A stretch of DNA of 64,000 nt from Cotesia glomerata (GCF_020080835.1 NC_058162.1:5595323-5659322), one strand, 5' to 3'. Positions 1 to 12,046 are shown, counted from the stretch's first letter. The notes: a model not told the origin generated them from the letters alone. Program-made: numbers and translations.

Positions 1-245
1 ATAATTTTATAGAATTCAAAATGAATAAATAAATCATTAGAAACGAATCATTTAAAAAGATGGACGCATACATATTTTTATTTTCTAATTGTGTTTTTTT
101 TTTTTTTTTTTTTTTTAATTTGTTTAAAGTCGCATAAACTACTAAGGTCATGAGCGACTACGGTAGGGGGTAAACTTTTGAGATTGGAACTCGTCTTATT
201 TTTTGGGCTGAGCAGAATAATACACTTAAATATTGAAAATATTCA

Positions 246-321
246 TTGGTGTACGCCGGACTCGAACCCGGTCCAATGCTTTGGTAAGCAAGGGCCGGAT
301 CTGATAAGGCTACTGCGCGCC
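246..321 (-). repeat. tRNA-derived (SINE-like) remnant
   Basis: Read on the minus strand, the segment ends in a tRNA-type T arm with a good internal B box, GGTTCGAGTCC, at 258-268. A 5' part, GGCGCGCAGTAGCC, resembles an acceptor plus D-arm start. The anticodon arm does not fold properly: a TGCTT/AAGCA stem leaves only a four-base loop. A functional tRNA is therefore unlikely, and a decayed tRNA-derived SINE head is the better reading. No clear tail or target-site duplication was seen. Confidence 0.55.
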
Positions 322-419
322 TTAATTGTGTTTTGTTTTATTTTTAAATTATTATTTAATTTGTTTTTTTTTTTTTTTATTGTTTTTAGAATTAATAATG
401 TTTACTAGATTTATTCTTT

Positions 420-627
420 ATGACATTCAGTTCAATTGTCACTTGACAATTTTTTAATTTTATTTAACAAAAAGATTTCCAAAAAATTATAAAAATTTTT
501 TTTTTTAAATTGGATTTTTTATTTTTTATTTTTTTTCAATTTCTAAATGTCAATTTTTTTGCCATAATAATTTATTTGTTATAAAATTTTGTAAATTATT
601 AAATATGTGCTACATTAATTTTCATTT
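420..627. repeat. AT-rich palindromic repeat, copy 1
   Basis: This is a member of an abundant dispersed family of about 200 bp. The left end reads like TGACATT..GTT..CACTTGA. The centre contains a TGTCAATTTTTTTGCC block and a 'cataataatttatttgtta' block. The right end reads like TGTGCTACATTAATTTTCAT. The two ends are roughly inverted, as in a MITE. It carries no coding capacity. Confidence 0.6.
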
Positions 628-655
628 CTTCTTTACGTTGCTATACTGAACTTTG

Positions 656-694
<39 letters not shown>

Positions 695-1115
695 GCGTAA
701 CCGAAAATCGTGACGATTTTTTTTACATTGTTATAAAATTTCTCTCATACTTCGATAAAGAAGTTTCACTTCAAAAAAAATAATAAACATCCAGAGAAAT
801 TCGTCACGGGGAAGTGCTCGCGAGATTTAAAAGTCATTCCTGGACTTTACTAGCTAATAGAAGCCAATTCTACGGACGTGGGTTTTATTTACTATTACAG
901 TGCGATTTATAAAACTGGCATAATCTTAAAAATATTATACACTGGACGTTTCAGTTCGACCTGTCAACTTTCGTATCGTTTTCTATTATGACAACCCGGC
1001 TATTAATTTATATTTTACTAGCCATAATCGACTCCATTTTTTATTAATTTTTTTTGCATTGTACGCGTGGCTTAGATTTCCGGTGATAACCCGTAAGTGT
1101 TCTGATTGTAATTAA

Positions 1116-1117
<2 letters not shown>

Positions 1118-1169
<52 letters not shown>
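1118..1169. repeat. TA dinucleotide microsatellite
   Basis: An uninterrupted run of TA repeats of about 52 bp. Comparable TA tracts occur inside Helitron A (about 3295-3367), Helitron D (about 38316-38367) and at about 61829-61863. Confidence 0.9.
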
Positions 1170-1172
<3 letters not shown>

Positions 1173-2464
1173 ATGTAATCATTTTTATAGAATGAGTCAG
1201 CGGTGAAAATTTAGATTTTTAATCTGATAATATTTAATTTTGTATTGTTTGGAGTATAAAGAGTGATTCTGATATATTATATAAATTAATTAAAAATTTA
1301 TAATGTAAAAAATTTAATTAGAAATAGACGACTCATAGTTGTTATTGAATGTTTGTAGTCACGATATCTTTTGAAAGATATAATGAATAGAGTTAATTTA
1401 TTTAGCGCTACAGTGTTTAATTTTAAAAAGATAAACTTACGAAATGTCAATATTTAATTTTATTTATTTTTGTTCTATTAGTTAGTTGGATTTTAATAAA
1501 TAAAACGATTGACAGCCGCATAAATTAGCCGTGTCTATTTTCTTCTTTGAGTACATAGGTTGTGGGTAATTTTTCGTACTTTTATGCAAACTGTCGGTAA
1601 GACAGAACAAAAGATATATTATATTTACATTTTGTATTATTTCGTTACTATTATTAGGTCATATATTGATTTATATAACACTGTTTCTTTTATAAATGAA
1701 ATAATATATAAGCTCGGCAGTTTCTTAACCGTGGGATTTAATTTTTGTAATATATTTTTTAAATTTATTTAAGCTTTATGAATTGTTATTATTAGTTTTG
1801 TAAATTTATGATTTTAAAACTGTGGGATGAAAAAAAATAGAATTGTAACATTTCATTTGCGCATTGATGTAAATAGATAAAATAACGAGCGGGGTAAGCG
1901 GTAAAAGTAATGATTCGCGACTTATGAACTGCTACATTGACTATTTTATTATTATATTATTATGTTGTGTGAATATGTAAGAATAAGAATTGCTATTCAT
2001 GCTGGAAAATAGTCTAGAATTTTTTTTCCATTGATAGATTATTAATTTTATATTATATAAACTAATATTTTTAATATTAATATTTTATGTAACAAAATAT
2101 TGAAGTTTGATTAAAAATAAATATTTTACAATAAGAAAAAAAATAAAATAATTATTAATAAATATTTTTAAAAGTAGTTTGGAGTCGACATGAGTTATTG
2201 CTAGATAATTAACAGGTTCCAATAAATGTTTTAGCCGTAAAATTTTAAGTATGAAACTTAAAAACAGCAAAAAATAATATAGACTATTTTTTACAAATTA
2301 CCTTCAAGTGAAAAACACTTATACTTTCATTTTATGGAACACTCAATCATTTTTTGAAACTTTTTCTTGATAATTTAGAGCGATTTATCTTAACAACTCG
2401 CTCTGCGTAAATTATCGCTCTTAAAAAGTTTTTCACACCATAAAAATATTTTACCTTAAAATTA

Positions 2465-3287
2465 TCTATATTATTAAGAGAATAAGCGAAATTTTGTGGC
2501 CAGTGTATTTATATGATAAAATGGGTTTTTATGGTTAAATTTGGTATCGTTGGAAAAGTTTTGACCTGGAGTTGTGCCTTTTCATGGCTTCATATCATTC
2601 TCACCAATAGTCAATTTATGATGATAAGTATTTAGGCTACATTCGAAAATGCTGTATCTCTAGATACATAATAAAGAAATGATCTTGTATTTTGTCAACT
2701 ATTGACATTTTTAAAGATATAAGCTCATCCCGATGTTACGCTCATCAAGACCTTTCATTTAAGTACCCACATCATTTTTTCATATATTTATATATATTAC
2801 ATATATATGTATATATGAAAAATATATCAAAAATGCATGTGGGTATTCAAATGAAAGCTCTTGATGAGTGTATTATCGGGATGAGCTTATATCTTTAAAA
2901 ATGTCAATAGTCAAAAATGTACAGTGCAATTTAACAAATATCTTGTGAACTATTGACATTTTTAAAGATATAAGCTCATCCTGATGTTATACTCATCAAA
3001 ACCTTTCATTTGAGTACCCACATCAATTTTTCATATATCTATATATATATATATGTATCTATGAAAAATATATCAAAAATGCATGTGGGTACTCAAATGA
3101 AAGCTCTCGATGAGTGTTACATCAGGATGAGCTTATATCTTTAAAAATGTAAATGGTTGAGAAAGTATAGTGCAATTTAACAAATATCTTGTGAACTATT
3201 GACATTTTTAAAGATATAAGCTCATCCCGATGTTACACTCTTCAAGACCTTTCATATAAGTACCCACGTCATTTTTTCATTTATTTA

Positions 3288-3372
<85 letters not shown>

Positions 3373-3559
3373 TGCATGTGGGTACTCAAATTAAAGCTCT
3401 TGATGAGTGTAACATCAGGATGAGATTATATCTTCAAAAACATCAATATTTAAGAAAGTAAAGTGCAATTTAACAAAAGACATCATTTAATAAAGCAGAA
3501 TTTTATTTATTTATAGTTCACAAGTCACGGCAGTCACATAGTGACTGCAAGGTTGCTAG
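2465..3559 (+). mobile_element. Non-autonomous Helitron, copy A
   Basis: The element begins TCTATATTATTAAGAGAA directly after an A and ends CTAG directly before a T. This is the insertion pattern expected of Helitrons. A near-perfect hairpin, GCAGTCAC-ATA-GTGACTGC, lies about eight bases before the terminal CTAG. The interior has three tandem palindromic units of about 230 bp. Each carries AAGATATAAGCTCATCCCGA on one arm and its complement on the other, around a TATA-rich centre. The third unit has an expanded TA tract. No Rep/helicase gene is present, so it is non-autonomous. The family assignment rests on the termini and hairpin only. Confidence 0.8.
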
Positions 3560-4401
3560 TATTTTAACAATAATCATTTTTATTTTAAATCTGACTCCTC
3601 CGTAATTTATTTAAAATAATCAATTCAACCAAAACTCCAAATAATAAATAAATAAAAATGATCTGAGCAATAAAACCGGCGGATTTATTATTAAATATTG
3701 AAATTTATGAACCAGCTTAGCTTTTTAATGTGAAATCAATTTAAAATAGGGATAATCGTCAGTCGATAAAATTATAACTCAGGGCCTGAATCCATATTGG
3801 GATTCACCGGGAGCAAAAAGTTTAAAAAGATATAAAACCTCACCCCTAATCGCTTCTCTGTTAAAAAATAATATATTAGCAATCAAAGGATTAGCGTTTG
3901 AGTTTAAGTGAGAATAAAAGCACGTTGACCTTGTCACACGCACACGCACAGAAATACTTAACACGTAGAGTATTTTAATGCACACAGCTCATTCTTACAA
4001 TCGGCCTCGACTTTTATTGCTCAGAGCGTCGTCTCTTTACTTGACAATACGCTCATTCGCGTATAGTTCTCTGAACTCAAATGTATTATACATAACAATA
4101 ATAATAATAATAATAGCAACAAACTAAATAACATTGGCGCCGTGTTATCGTAATCGTATGAGATGACTTCCCGGTAGCGAGTGCTCAGAGTGTTGGTCTC
4201 GTCTCAAAACTGAGAACGAGGAGAAGAATTGAACAAGAAGGACATTACGTTCCCAGAATATTATGCACTTTCATTTCTTTTCAGTCATTCAAGATTAACA
4301 TTATTCATCCGTGGCCGTATCCAGGTTGTTAGTATTATTGTTATTATTTCGCAACATTAATAATCATCCGCTCTTTTCTCAAAATAAAAAAAAAAAAAAA
4401 C
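3560..4401. other. Gene-free stretch with a GC-richer patch
   Basis: No coding exon was found. The segment from about 3940 to 4210 is less AT-rich, with CACACGCACACGC-like and GGCGCCGTGTT sequence, and could be regulatory. No promoter or transcript signal settles this. A short (AAT)n run lies at about 4098-4115. Confidence 0.5.
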
Positions 4402-5815
4402 GCCATTCGGCCATACCTGACACGGATAGGTAGATTTCTTGTTTGAATATTGAAAAAAACACGTTATTAAAAGGCAATAATGTCCTAAAATTTATTTTTT
4501 ATTATATTTTTGCAAATAATGATATGAGACCGACTACAACAAATAGATATTCAAAGAAATCTACCTAAAAAATAGAATTTGTAACAGATGAAAGTCATTT
4601 GATGATAAAAGCTAAAAATTAATTTATTTTTGATTTTTTTTTCAATTTTCCAAACTCCGAAATAAATTGTAAAAAGTATCGGAAGGTGACGAATAATAGC
4701 TTAAATTAAAGATAATTATGTGAATTTTAACATAAATTTCATAAATTCAAGCTATATTTTACGGCTTCAAAATTATTTAAAGAAAAGGGCTGAAATACGT
4801 TCATTGAAAAATTTTTGAAAATTTTTAAATTCACGGAAATAATTAAAAAAATCACAAAAGTTAGACAAATAATAGTTTAAATTGAAGGTAATTAAACGAA
4901 GTTTAAGATAAATTTGATAGATTTTATCTATCTTTTACATCTGGAAGATTATTTTCATAAAAAATACAAAATTCAAAATTTTTTGAAAATGAAAAAAATT
5001 CAAACACCCACAACTCTTAAACTAACCGGGCGATTTTGCTCATCTTCGAACTTGATCTTAGTATTGATCCACAGAATAAGCCCACAAAATTTCATAAAGA
5101 TTGGTTGAGAACTGTGGGTGCAATTCTGCTGACATGGCGCGTTATATCATATATTATATATATACCCGTACAAAAAAAATTTTAATTAAAAGTGAATTTA
5201 AGATTGAAATTTATATTTTGACATAAATATGAATTAGTTTTGGGATCAATCCAAATTCTAGATTAATTTGAGATACACGGAAAGAACAAAATGACACTGG
5301 ATATCATCCCAGATTTCCCTGAGTGAAAAAAAATTTCAGATAGTAGCTAGTGTAATCCAGATTACAATGAGTATAATCCAGATATCACGCAGTATAATCT
5401 GGATTTTTCTTTCAATTAGCACGCCTGTAGAACTTATGATTCTGCTTCAGAATTTTAATATACACTTAAAAATATTTTATGTATAAAATTAATCCTTAAT
5501 ATTCTTAAATCTTTATTAGAATTTTGAAACAGGATTGAAAGTTCAACAGACATGTTAATCTCTAACTACAAATTAATTTCAAATTTGGATTGATCTCAAA
5601 ATTAATTCATATTTGTGTCAAAATATGAATTTTAATCTTAAATTTATTTTGAATCAGAATTTTTTTGCACGAGTATATACATACATAAACTTTTGAGCCA
5701 ATGCCATTTTTCGACATTAATCGATGAAATAACAGATATTACGATAAAATTTTTCTAAAATTACAACATGAGACCGGCTGCAATAGTTAGATTTCTATAG
5801 AAATCTACCTAATTA
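4402..5815 (+). repeat. Interspersed repeat with GTAGATTTC boxes, copy 1
   Basis: It starts near CCATTCGGCCATACC followed by TAGGTAGATTTCTTG, and ends near ATAGAAATCTACCTA after ATGAGACCGGCTGCAAT. Several of the same blocks recur, rearranged or inverted, at 60785-62096, including AATGTCCTAAAATTTA and the 'gtcatttgatgataaaagct' block. No open reading frame of note is present. A smaller inverted-repeat element (5167-5675) sits inside it. Confidence 0.6.
5167..5675. mobile_element. MITE nested in the 4.4-kb repeat
   Basis: About 510 bp with terminal inverted repeats of roughly 90 bp. The left arm contains AAGATTGAAATTTATATTTT and ATGAATTAGTTTTGGGATCA. The right arm contains the complements, in the order TGATCTCAAAATTAATTCAT then AAATATGAATTTTAATCTTA. 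The middle has several TCCAGATTA/TAATCTGGA-like repeats. There is no coding capacity. Confidence 0.7.
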
Positions 5816-7046
5816 TAAAAATAATTTATTAAAAAATTGGTAAAATAAATAATTTATTTAGATGGTTGATGAAGCCCCGTCGGTTGCTGTCAATGTGATA
5901 AATAGATAATCGATTAGCGTGTGAGAAAATAGACAGCGAAATTTATAAAATGATAACTTCCGGCTGCACTGGGATAAAACGTGTCTATCAAGCTAATATA
6001 TAACCGGAGTGTAATATTAATAACGCAATATATTAAATAGTTGTTGTAAGATATATATTTATAAATTTATAAAGATATATAACGACTTAAAGAAACTGAA
6101 AGAGAATGAGAGTGATGAGGGACAAGATTTCCTTAAATAATATATATAAATTACCGACACTTGCTTTCAGTCTGTTTATTAATTGGTTGTAGCTACGTTG
6201 AAAAGCAATGTCTATCAGAGAAGAGCCAACAGTGTATTGAGTGGGCGTAAGAGTTTATTTAACAGGAGAATTTCTCCTGGCTGATCACTCCATTCATCCA
6301 TCATACCTTTATATTTATGTTATTATGTTATACCGGTCTATTGAAGAAGACAACTACTAATGTAATCCAAGAGTCTCTGCTCAGTACCCAGCCTAAAACA
6401 AAGATGTTAGGTTTCATTAATATCATACGATACAATCAAATTAATATTATTATTATTTATCATACTCCGAGACACTGCCATTGGAGAAAGCTGATTTAAA
6501 TTTCCAGTTACTTAATGGCCCTATTATAGGACTTTAATTGTCATCATTACCTTTATCAGAACGGCTGAAATATATTTATCTTAAATTTTAATGGAGATTT
6601 TATTTTATTAGAACATAGAAAAGGATGTTAATTCTTGTTGCTTACCTTGAGGACTCCTTAAACTTAAAGCGATACCTAACTGGATTCAAGTGCTATTCTA
6701 CGGTGTGAATAATTATTTTAAACAACTTTGCTGATAAGATTCATTCTATCTTTTAACACAAATTTAAATTATTTTTATCAAAATAATTTTTTTTTAAAAG
6801 CATACCTATTAAAATAATTCTACTTAGTGTTTATAGAAGTATAAATCCAACTCGTTTTACGACCTAGAACTTGCTACAAATAAACTATAAAAAGTAATTG
6901 TGAATTTAGCAAACTAAGATTTTAAAAAATTCACCAATAGATTTTTTAATTTTTTAAGCGTGCATTTTTTTATGATTAAATTTGCGTTTTTTTTATTATT
7001 CTTAAAATTCATTAATGTCTGCTAGATTTATAATCATAAAATAAAC
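5816..7046. other. Gene-free stretch
   Basis: AT-rich sequence with no convincing coding exon. A short open frame near 6317-6499 has no recognisable motif. A half copy of the AT-rich palindromic repeat is discernible at about 6950-7036. Confidence 0.5.
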
Positions 7047-7237
7047 ATGATACTAAAATTAGCCGACGTTCAATATCATTGTATTTTTTTCAACAATTTA
7101 ATTGCAAGTATAAAGATACTTAAAGCAAATTGCACGCATCATTTTTCAAATCTTCTACATGTGAAATTTTTTTGTAATAATTTTTTTGATAAAAAAAATT
7201 ATAAAAATTTTTAGATGTCGGCTAATTTAATTTTCAT
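7047..7237. repeat. AT-rich palindromic repeat, copy 2
   Basis: The left end is ATGATACTAAAATTAGCCGA and the right end is GATGTCGGCTAATTTAAT followed by TTTCAT. The two ends are inverted copies of each other, giving a MITE-like unit of about 190 bp. Its centre has the family's CTACATGTGAAATTTTTTT block. Confidence 0.7.
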
Positions 7238-7288
7238 AAATAAATAAACAGACATTTAACAATATTTGATTTTTTGAATCTACAAAAA

Positions 7289-8372
7289 TCTATATTATTA
7301 AGAGAATAAGCAAAATTTTGTGGCCAATGATTTTATATGATAAAATGGGTTTTTATGGTTAAATTTGGTATCGTTGGAAAGGTCTTGACTTGGAGTTGTG
7401 CCTTTTCATGTTTTCATATCATTCTTACCAATAGTCAATTTATGATGATAAGTATTTAGGCTGCATTCGAAAATGTTTTATCTCTAGATACATAATTAAG
7501 AAATGACCTTGTATTTCGTGAACTATTGACATTTTTAAAGATATAAGCTAATCACGATGTTACACTCATCAAAACCTTTCATTTGAGTACCCACATCAAT
7601 TTTTCATATATTTATATATATTATATATATGTATATATGAAAAATATATCAAAATGCATGTGGGTAGTCAAATGAAAGCTCTTGATGAGTGTAACATCGG
7701 GATGAGCTTATATCTTTAAAAACGTCAATAGTTAAAAAAGTACAGTGCAATTTAACATAATTAGGAAATGACCTTGTATTTCGTGAACTATTGACATTTT
7801 TAATGATATGAGCTCATCCCGATGTTACACTCTTCAAGACCTTTCATTTAAGTACCCACATCATTTTTTCATATATTTATATATATTATATATATGTATA
7901 TATGAAAAATATATAAAAATGCATGTGGGTACTCAAATAAAAGCTCTTGATGAGTGTAACATCGGGATGAGCTTATATCTTTAAAAACGTCAATAGTTAA
8001 AAAAGTACAGTGCAATTTAACATAATTAGGAAATGACCTCGTATCTTGTAAACTATTGATATTTTTTAAGATATAAGCTCAGCCCGACATTACACTCGTC
8101 AAGACCTTTCATTTAAGTACCCACATTAATTTTTCATATATTTGTATATATTATATATATGTATATATGAAAAATATATAAAAATGCATGTGGGTACTCA
8201 AATGAAAGCTCTTGATGAGTGTAACATCGGGATGAGTTTATATCTTTAAAAACGTGAATAATTAAGAAAGTACAGTGCAATTTAACAAACGTAATTATTT
8301 AACTAAGCAAAATTTTATTTATTTTTTCATTTACAAGTCACGGCAGTCACATAGCGACTGCTAGGTTGCTAG
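7289..8372 (+). mobile_element. Non-autonomous Helitron, copy B
   Basis: It starts TCTATATTATTAAGAGAA after an A and ends GGTTGCTAG before a T. The 3' hairpin is GCAGTCAC-ATA-GCGACTGC, with one mismatch. Three tandem palindromic units similar to those of copy A fill the interior. The flanks (about 7245-7288 and 8373-8475) together look like one interrupted copy of the AT-rich palindromic repeat, so the Helitron landed in it. There is no transposase or Rep gene. Confidence 0.8.
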
Positions 8373-8475
8373 TTATAAGTATAAAAATATTGGTAAAAAA
8401 TTAAAGTAAAAATTTTAATTTCTTCAAAAAAAAAAAAAAAAATAAAAATTTTCAGATGTCGGCTAATTTAATGAT

Positions 8476-9575
8476 GGTATAATAAAAAATAATTTATTTT
8501 AAGGAAATCCAAGTACCCTGCTAGTGTAAAGAATGTCTAAAAAAAAATAATGCGTAGAAATACTTTTGTTATCTATCTTAAAATTAATTTTTAAATTAAT
8601 TAATAACATTTTTGAGAAAATTTCCAAAAAATTTACGCATTAAATAATTATTTAATTGACTAAAAAAAATATAGCAATCTGAATTACCGGTCAACACTTG
8701 ACAACACCGCAACAGTTCCCTAACCTTGATATTTATTTATTTGTAAACATGTCTTAGATAAACCGACATAATTTGCAAGCGCATTTTGGAAAATTTTCTA
8801 CACGTTTTATTAAAATTATCAAGGCAATTGTCAATAGACTTGATGAGCGCGAAAAAAAAAAAAAAATAATTGTGTTCTCATTTTTCATTATTTGTTTGAA
8901 AATTTGTATTGTTAATTAATAATTAATATTTAAATTGCATACAAATATATATTTTTTTATAAAGAAATTGATAATTTTATTTATATCATCCTGTTAATTA
9001 AATTATATTCTTTACTCATCGATTAAATTATTTCCAACTTTGAATTGTAAGTATCTTTGTATTTTTAACTTACTTAAAAAAAAAAAAAAAATATGTTTAC
9101 TGTCTAACTAAAATGACTAAGATTTTCTAGCATTTAAAAAACCGCGGTTACTTGTGCACCGGGTAACTACGCAAGCGGTGTTGCCAAGTCAAATACAAGA
9201 CTTTACAAATAAAGAACGGAAGTTTCGAGTGATTTCTCATAAGAAATATAAAATATCTCCGTAAAACGTTCGGAAAGCTACTTTTTTTATTGTTTCAATC
9301 GCAAGCTTATTAAATTTTCTATCAAATTCAATGAAAAAAAAATTTTTTTTAAATCGTTAATTGCATTAAATTCTTAACTAAATACACAGCTAGTGGAACC
9401 TCCATTTAACTACATGTAAAAATTACTATTTTCAAACCTAATTATTTCAATAAATATCCCGGCAAACTTACTGTTTTTTAATTTTTTTATTGATTATTAG
9501 GCTATGTAGATAAAATTAACAAATTTTTAGAAAGTTTTAAAAACTTGACTACTTCGCGTGGATCTCCTTAAGCAC
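8476..9575. other. Gene-free stretch downstream of POLR1C
   Basis: AT-rich sequence with several A runs. No coding exon, RNA gene or complete transposon was recognised. This is the region beyond the POLR1C polyadenylation signal. Confidence 0.5.
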
Positions 9576-9581
9576 TTTATT
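9576..9581 (-). terminator. POLR1C polyadenylation signal
   Basis: Minus-strand AATAAA, about 38 bases past the POLR1C stop codon. Position and perfect hexamer make it the probable cleavage signal. Confidence 0.7.
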
Positions 9582-9618
9582 GTCTTATAAAAATAACAAA
9601 TCAACCCCATACAAAAAA

Positions 9619-10650
9619 TCAATTAATTGAATCGAGTTCGTCCAAGAAAGTGCGACATTTTTCCTTGATAACCTTGACAGCTTGCAGGAACAAAACTCCA
9701 GGCTCGACAGCGCCAATCGACTCTACATTAAATATATAATGATCCGCAATACGTTCAATCTTGACACTATTTTTCAATGACTCATGCCGGAATACATTTC
9801 TCGAGCAGCTGTCGTACCGTGGATCTACAAGTCGTGCTTCAACTTCGCGAGTCTTTTCGTTTTCCACCAGTTCAATGACCCCTTTACTGAAGCTCTTTTT
9901 GAGGAGCTTTGCCTCGGTTCCAAAGAACCGCCTTTTGAGGGTGATTGCCGGCATCAAACGGTAGCTGGCAGTCGCGACAGGCGAGAACTTTGCGTGGTCC
10001 TTTCCAATTCCCTTAATAGCGTAGAGTATCGCATCGATTTCCTGCCCAGGGACCATCTTGGCGATCAGAATGTCATCCTCCAGCATCCCGAACAATTCTT
10101 CGCCATTCGGGTACAACTCTGACTGCCTATGCAGAGGTACCCACTTGACGGCGTTGCTTTTGACCCTGCTGTTGTGGTAAATGTCCTCAGGAAGTCGCGA
10201 GTCTTTTTCCGGCTTAGTATTCTTTGAGCAAATTACCTTTAATTCGTACTTGAGAGTGGTTCCGTCGTTCATCTCAGCTTCGTCGTTGAGTTTTTCATCA
10301 GCTGTGCAATACTCGAACAGTGAGGGGTCGGCTTTCAGCGGCAACAGGCCCAGCCTGTGAGCTAGCACCTCATCCTGGAGCAGACTGGTGTTCATCAAGA
10401 TGTGAACCTTCTCGATGGCCATCGACGGCACTTCACTCAGCAAAGCTCGACGGAATGCATTTGCCAATGCTGCTGTACAACCAATTAAGTCGAACTCTAG
10501 CTCACGTTTATCATCCGACTGTCTCACTATATTCACTTTTAAATTTTTACGGAATCTATTTATGTCCCAATTGTTGAACTGGAGATTTGAGTATTCAGCA
10601 GCATTTGGAACTCCATATTCTTCTATTGATATTCTTGGGAATTTCACCAT
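9619..10650 (-). CDS. POLR1C: RNA polymerases I and III subunit RPAC1
   Basis: It encodes the AC40-type subunit shared by RNA polymerases I and III. In the nucleus and nucleolus this subunit pairs with the AC19 subunit to form the assembly platform equivalent to the bacterial alpha dimer. The 343 residues match the usual family length of about 340-350. The RpoA/Rpb3-type dimerisation region is plain at residues 51-107, with ALANAFRRALLSEVPSMAIE and LQDEVLAHRLGLLPLKAD. An inserted domain of about 120 residues follows, then the C-terminal half of the dimerisation domain to residue 343. The start ATG has a good context, AAAAATGG. The coding region is one exon; a 5' UTR intron is possible (see separate entry). 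Codon use is clearly richer in G and C than the surroundings, as expected for an essential gene. Confidence 0.96.
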   Translation of the reverse strand: MVKFPRISIEEYGVPNAAEYSNLQFNNWDINRFRKNLKVNIVRQSDDKRELEFDLIGCTAALANAFRRALLSEVPSMAIEKVHILMNTSLLQDEVLAHRLGLLPLKADPSLFEYCTADEKLNDEAEMNDGTTLKYELKVICSKNTKPEKDSRLPEDIYHNSRVKSNAVKWVPLHRQSELYPNGEELFGMLEDDILIAKMVPGQEIDAILYAIKGIGKDHAKFSPVATASYRLMPAITLKRRFFGTEAKLLKKSFSKGVIELVENEKTREVEARLVDPRYDSCSRNVFRHESLKNSVKIERIADHYIFNVESIGAVEPGVLFLQAVKVIKEKCRTFLDELDSIN

Positions 10651-10663
10651 TTTTTTATTTCAC

Positions 10664-11087
10664 CTATTTTTAATTAAATAATAATAAAGTTAGCCGACAT
10701 TTTTAATTTTTTGATTCTGCTTCATTTATTAAATTAGAATTAAAAAATATTTTTTTTTTTAATTGCACTTACAGTTTTTCAAATTTTTTACATGTCAAAT
10801 TTTTTTTTTTTTTTAATAATTTTTTTCAGTAAAAAAAATTATAAAAATTTTTAAATGTCAGCTAACTTAATTTTCATTTAAATTAATGAAAATTAATTTA
10901 GCAGATATTTGATAATTTTAAACATTTTGTTAATAAATAAATTATGGCAAAAAAATTGACATTTAGAAATTTAAAAAAATAAAAAATGCAATTTTTCTAA
11001 AATTATTTTTTGGAACAAATTTATTTGTTAGGTTATATTATTGTTTTCAATAAAATATTAATAATTAATAATTATTTTACTACTCAC
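10664..11087 (-). other. Possible 5' UTR intron of POLR1C
   Basis: On the minus strand a strong donor, AAAAG/GTGAGTA, lies at 11087-11088. A plausible acceptor, AAAAATAG, ends at 10664, 13 bases upstream of the start codon. The interval holds AT-rich palindromic repeat sequence. This is inferred from splice signals only. Confidence 0.35.
10681..11035. repeat. AT-rich palindromic repeat, copies 3 and 4
   Basis: One near-complete copy (10681-10877) runs from AAAGTTAGCCGACATTTTTA to ATGTCAGCTAACTTAATTTT. A partial inverted copy follows from ATGAAAATTAATTTAGCAGA at about 10886. They lie just upstream of the POLR1C start codon. Confidence 0.6.
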
Positions 11088-11099
11088 CTTTTGTTGAAG

Positions 11100-11340
11100 A
11101 TTTGTTTGTTTTTTTTTTTTTATTTAAAATTATTCACTTGATAATTGTTATTATTATTTTAAAATAAATTAAAACCGAAATTATTTACGGCGAGGAACAC
11201 GTGCACGCGATAGGTTTTGTTATTGAAATGATTGCAGCCAGTGCGCACCTTCTGATTTCAGCGGAGGCTAATGCGCATGAGCGAATACTCAAGTCAACTA
11301 ACTGACCAATCAGAGTTTTTTAATTTTCATAGAAACTAAC
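11100..11340 (-). promoter_or_regulatory. Probable POLR1C promoter region
   Basis: A GC-richer block at about 11175-11310 stands out from its surroundings, with ACGGCGAGGAACACGTGCAC and TGCGCATGAGCGAATACTC. It lies upstream of the possible 5' UTR donor. A CACGTG E-box is visible inside it. No TATA box was recognised. The call rests on position and composition. Confidence 0.4.
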
Positions 11341-12046
11341 GTTGTTGAAATTGATCAATTATTTATATTTTTTTTATATTATAAATACAATCCCAAGCGG
11401 CACAAATTTTTTTTTGTTAATGTTTTGTTGAATTTAAGTTGACGATTATTAATTTTTTAAGTTCTTGTTAAGTGAAATCTACCAAAAAGTCAACATTTTT
11501 TTTTGTGACGCTTGGGATATTAAATTAATAAAATATAAATTTTTTGAAATTTTAAAAATTCTAAAAAAAATTGTATTACTAATAAAAAAATTATTATAAA
11601 AAATTTTATTAATAAACAAACAATTATATTTAAAAAAACATTTGAGAATTTAAGAAAAAAGAATATGTAGGATAAAAGACCCCATTAGTAGCGAGGACCT
11701 CATTACTAACACTTTCTTTAATTTTGGTACTTACTCAATTAATTAAATTATTAATTTCTATTATGAATATATTATTTCTAATCTTTAAGACCTTTAGATC
11801 AAAAAAATTTGTAATTTTTACTCCAACTAGAACATTTTTTAATTGAAAAAAAAAAGTGCCACTAATAGGACTTAAAGGTGCAACTAATAGAGTCTTTTAC
11901 CTTATTCTAATTTCATAATAATCATAGTTAAGTATGTATTTAAGTTTATAAGTTTTCCAAATTTTCTAAAGTTTATATTCCAATTTATGTAATGCTATGA
12001 TATTTAGATAATAAAAGAGATTGTTAATTTATACAAAAATTAATTT
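11341..12046. other. Gene-free stretch
   Basis: AT-rich sequence without a recognisable gene. Near 11680-11900 a 'cattagtagcgagg / ccactaatagg' theme repeats loosely. No other structure is clear. Confidence 0.45.

Larger units (their letters stand above)
1..2464. other. Gene-free AT-rich stretch
   Basis: No convincing coding exon was found. The stretch holds a tRNA-derived element remnant (246-321), one copy of the AT-rich palindromic repeat (420-627), a poly-T run (94-116), a poly-A run (658-690) and a TA microsatellite (1118-1169). The short open frames here are AT-rich and lack codon bias or recognisable motifs. Confidence 0.7.

Noticed and set aside
178..408. 76-codon frame across the tRNA-derived remnant
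   Set aside because: It has no ATG start (GAG/TTG-type start context), ends in a poly-Phe run and overlaps a pol III-type repeat.
2692..8290. Regularly spaced repeats that could suggest a CRISPR array
   Set aside because: The units are about 230-bp palindromes within Helitron ends in eukaryotic DNA, with no short spacers.
9761..10681. Four plus-strand open frames across 9761-10681
   Set aside because: They are antisense shadows of the POLR1C coding exon, whose minus-strand product is unmistakable.
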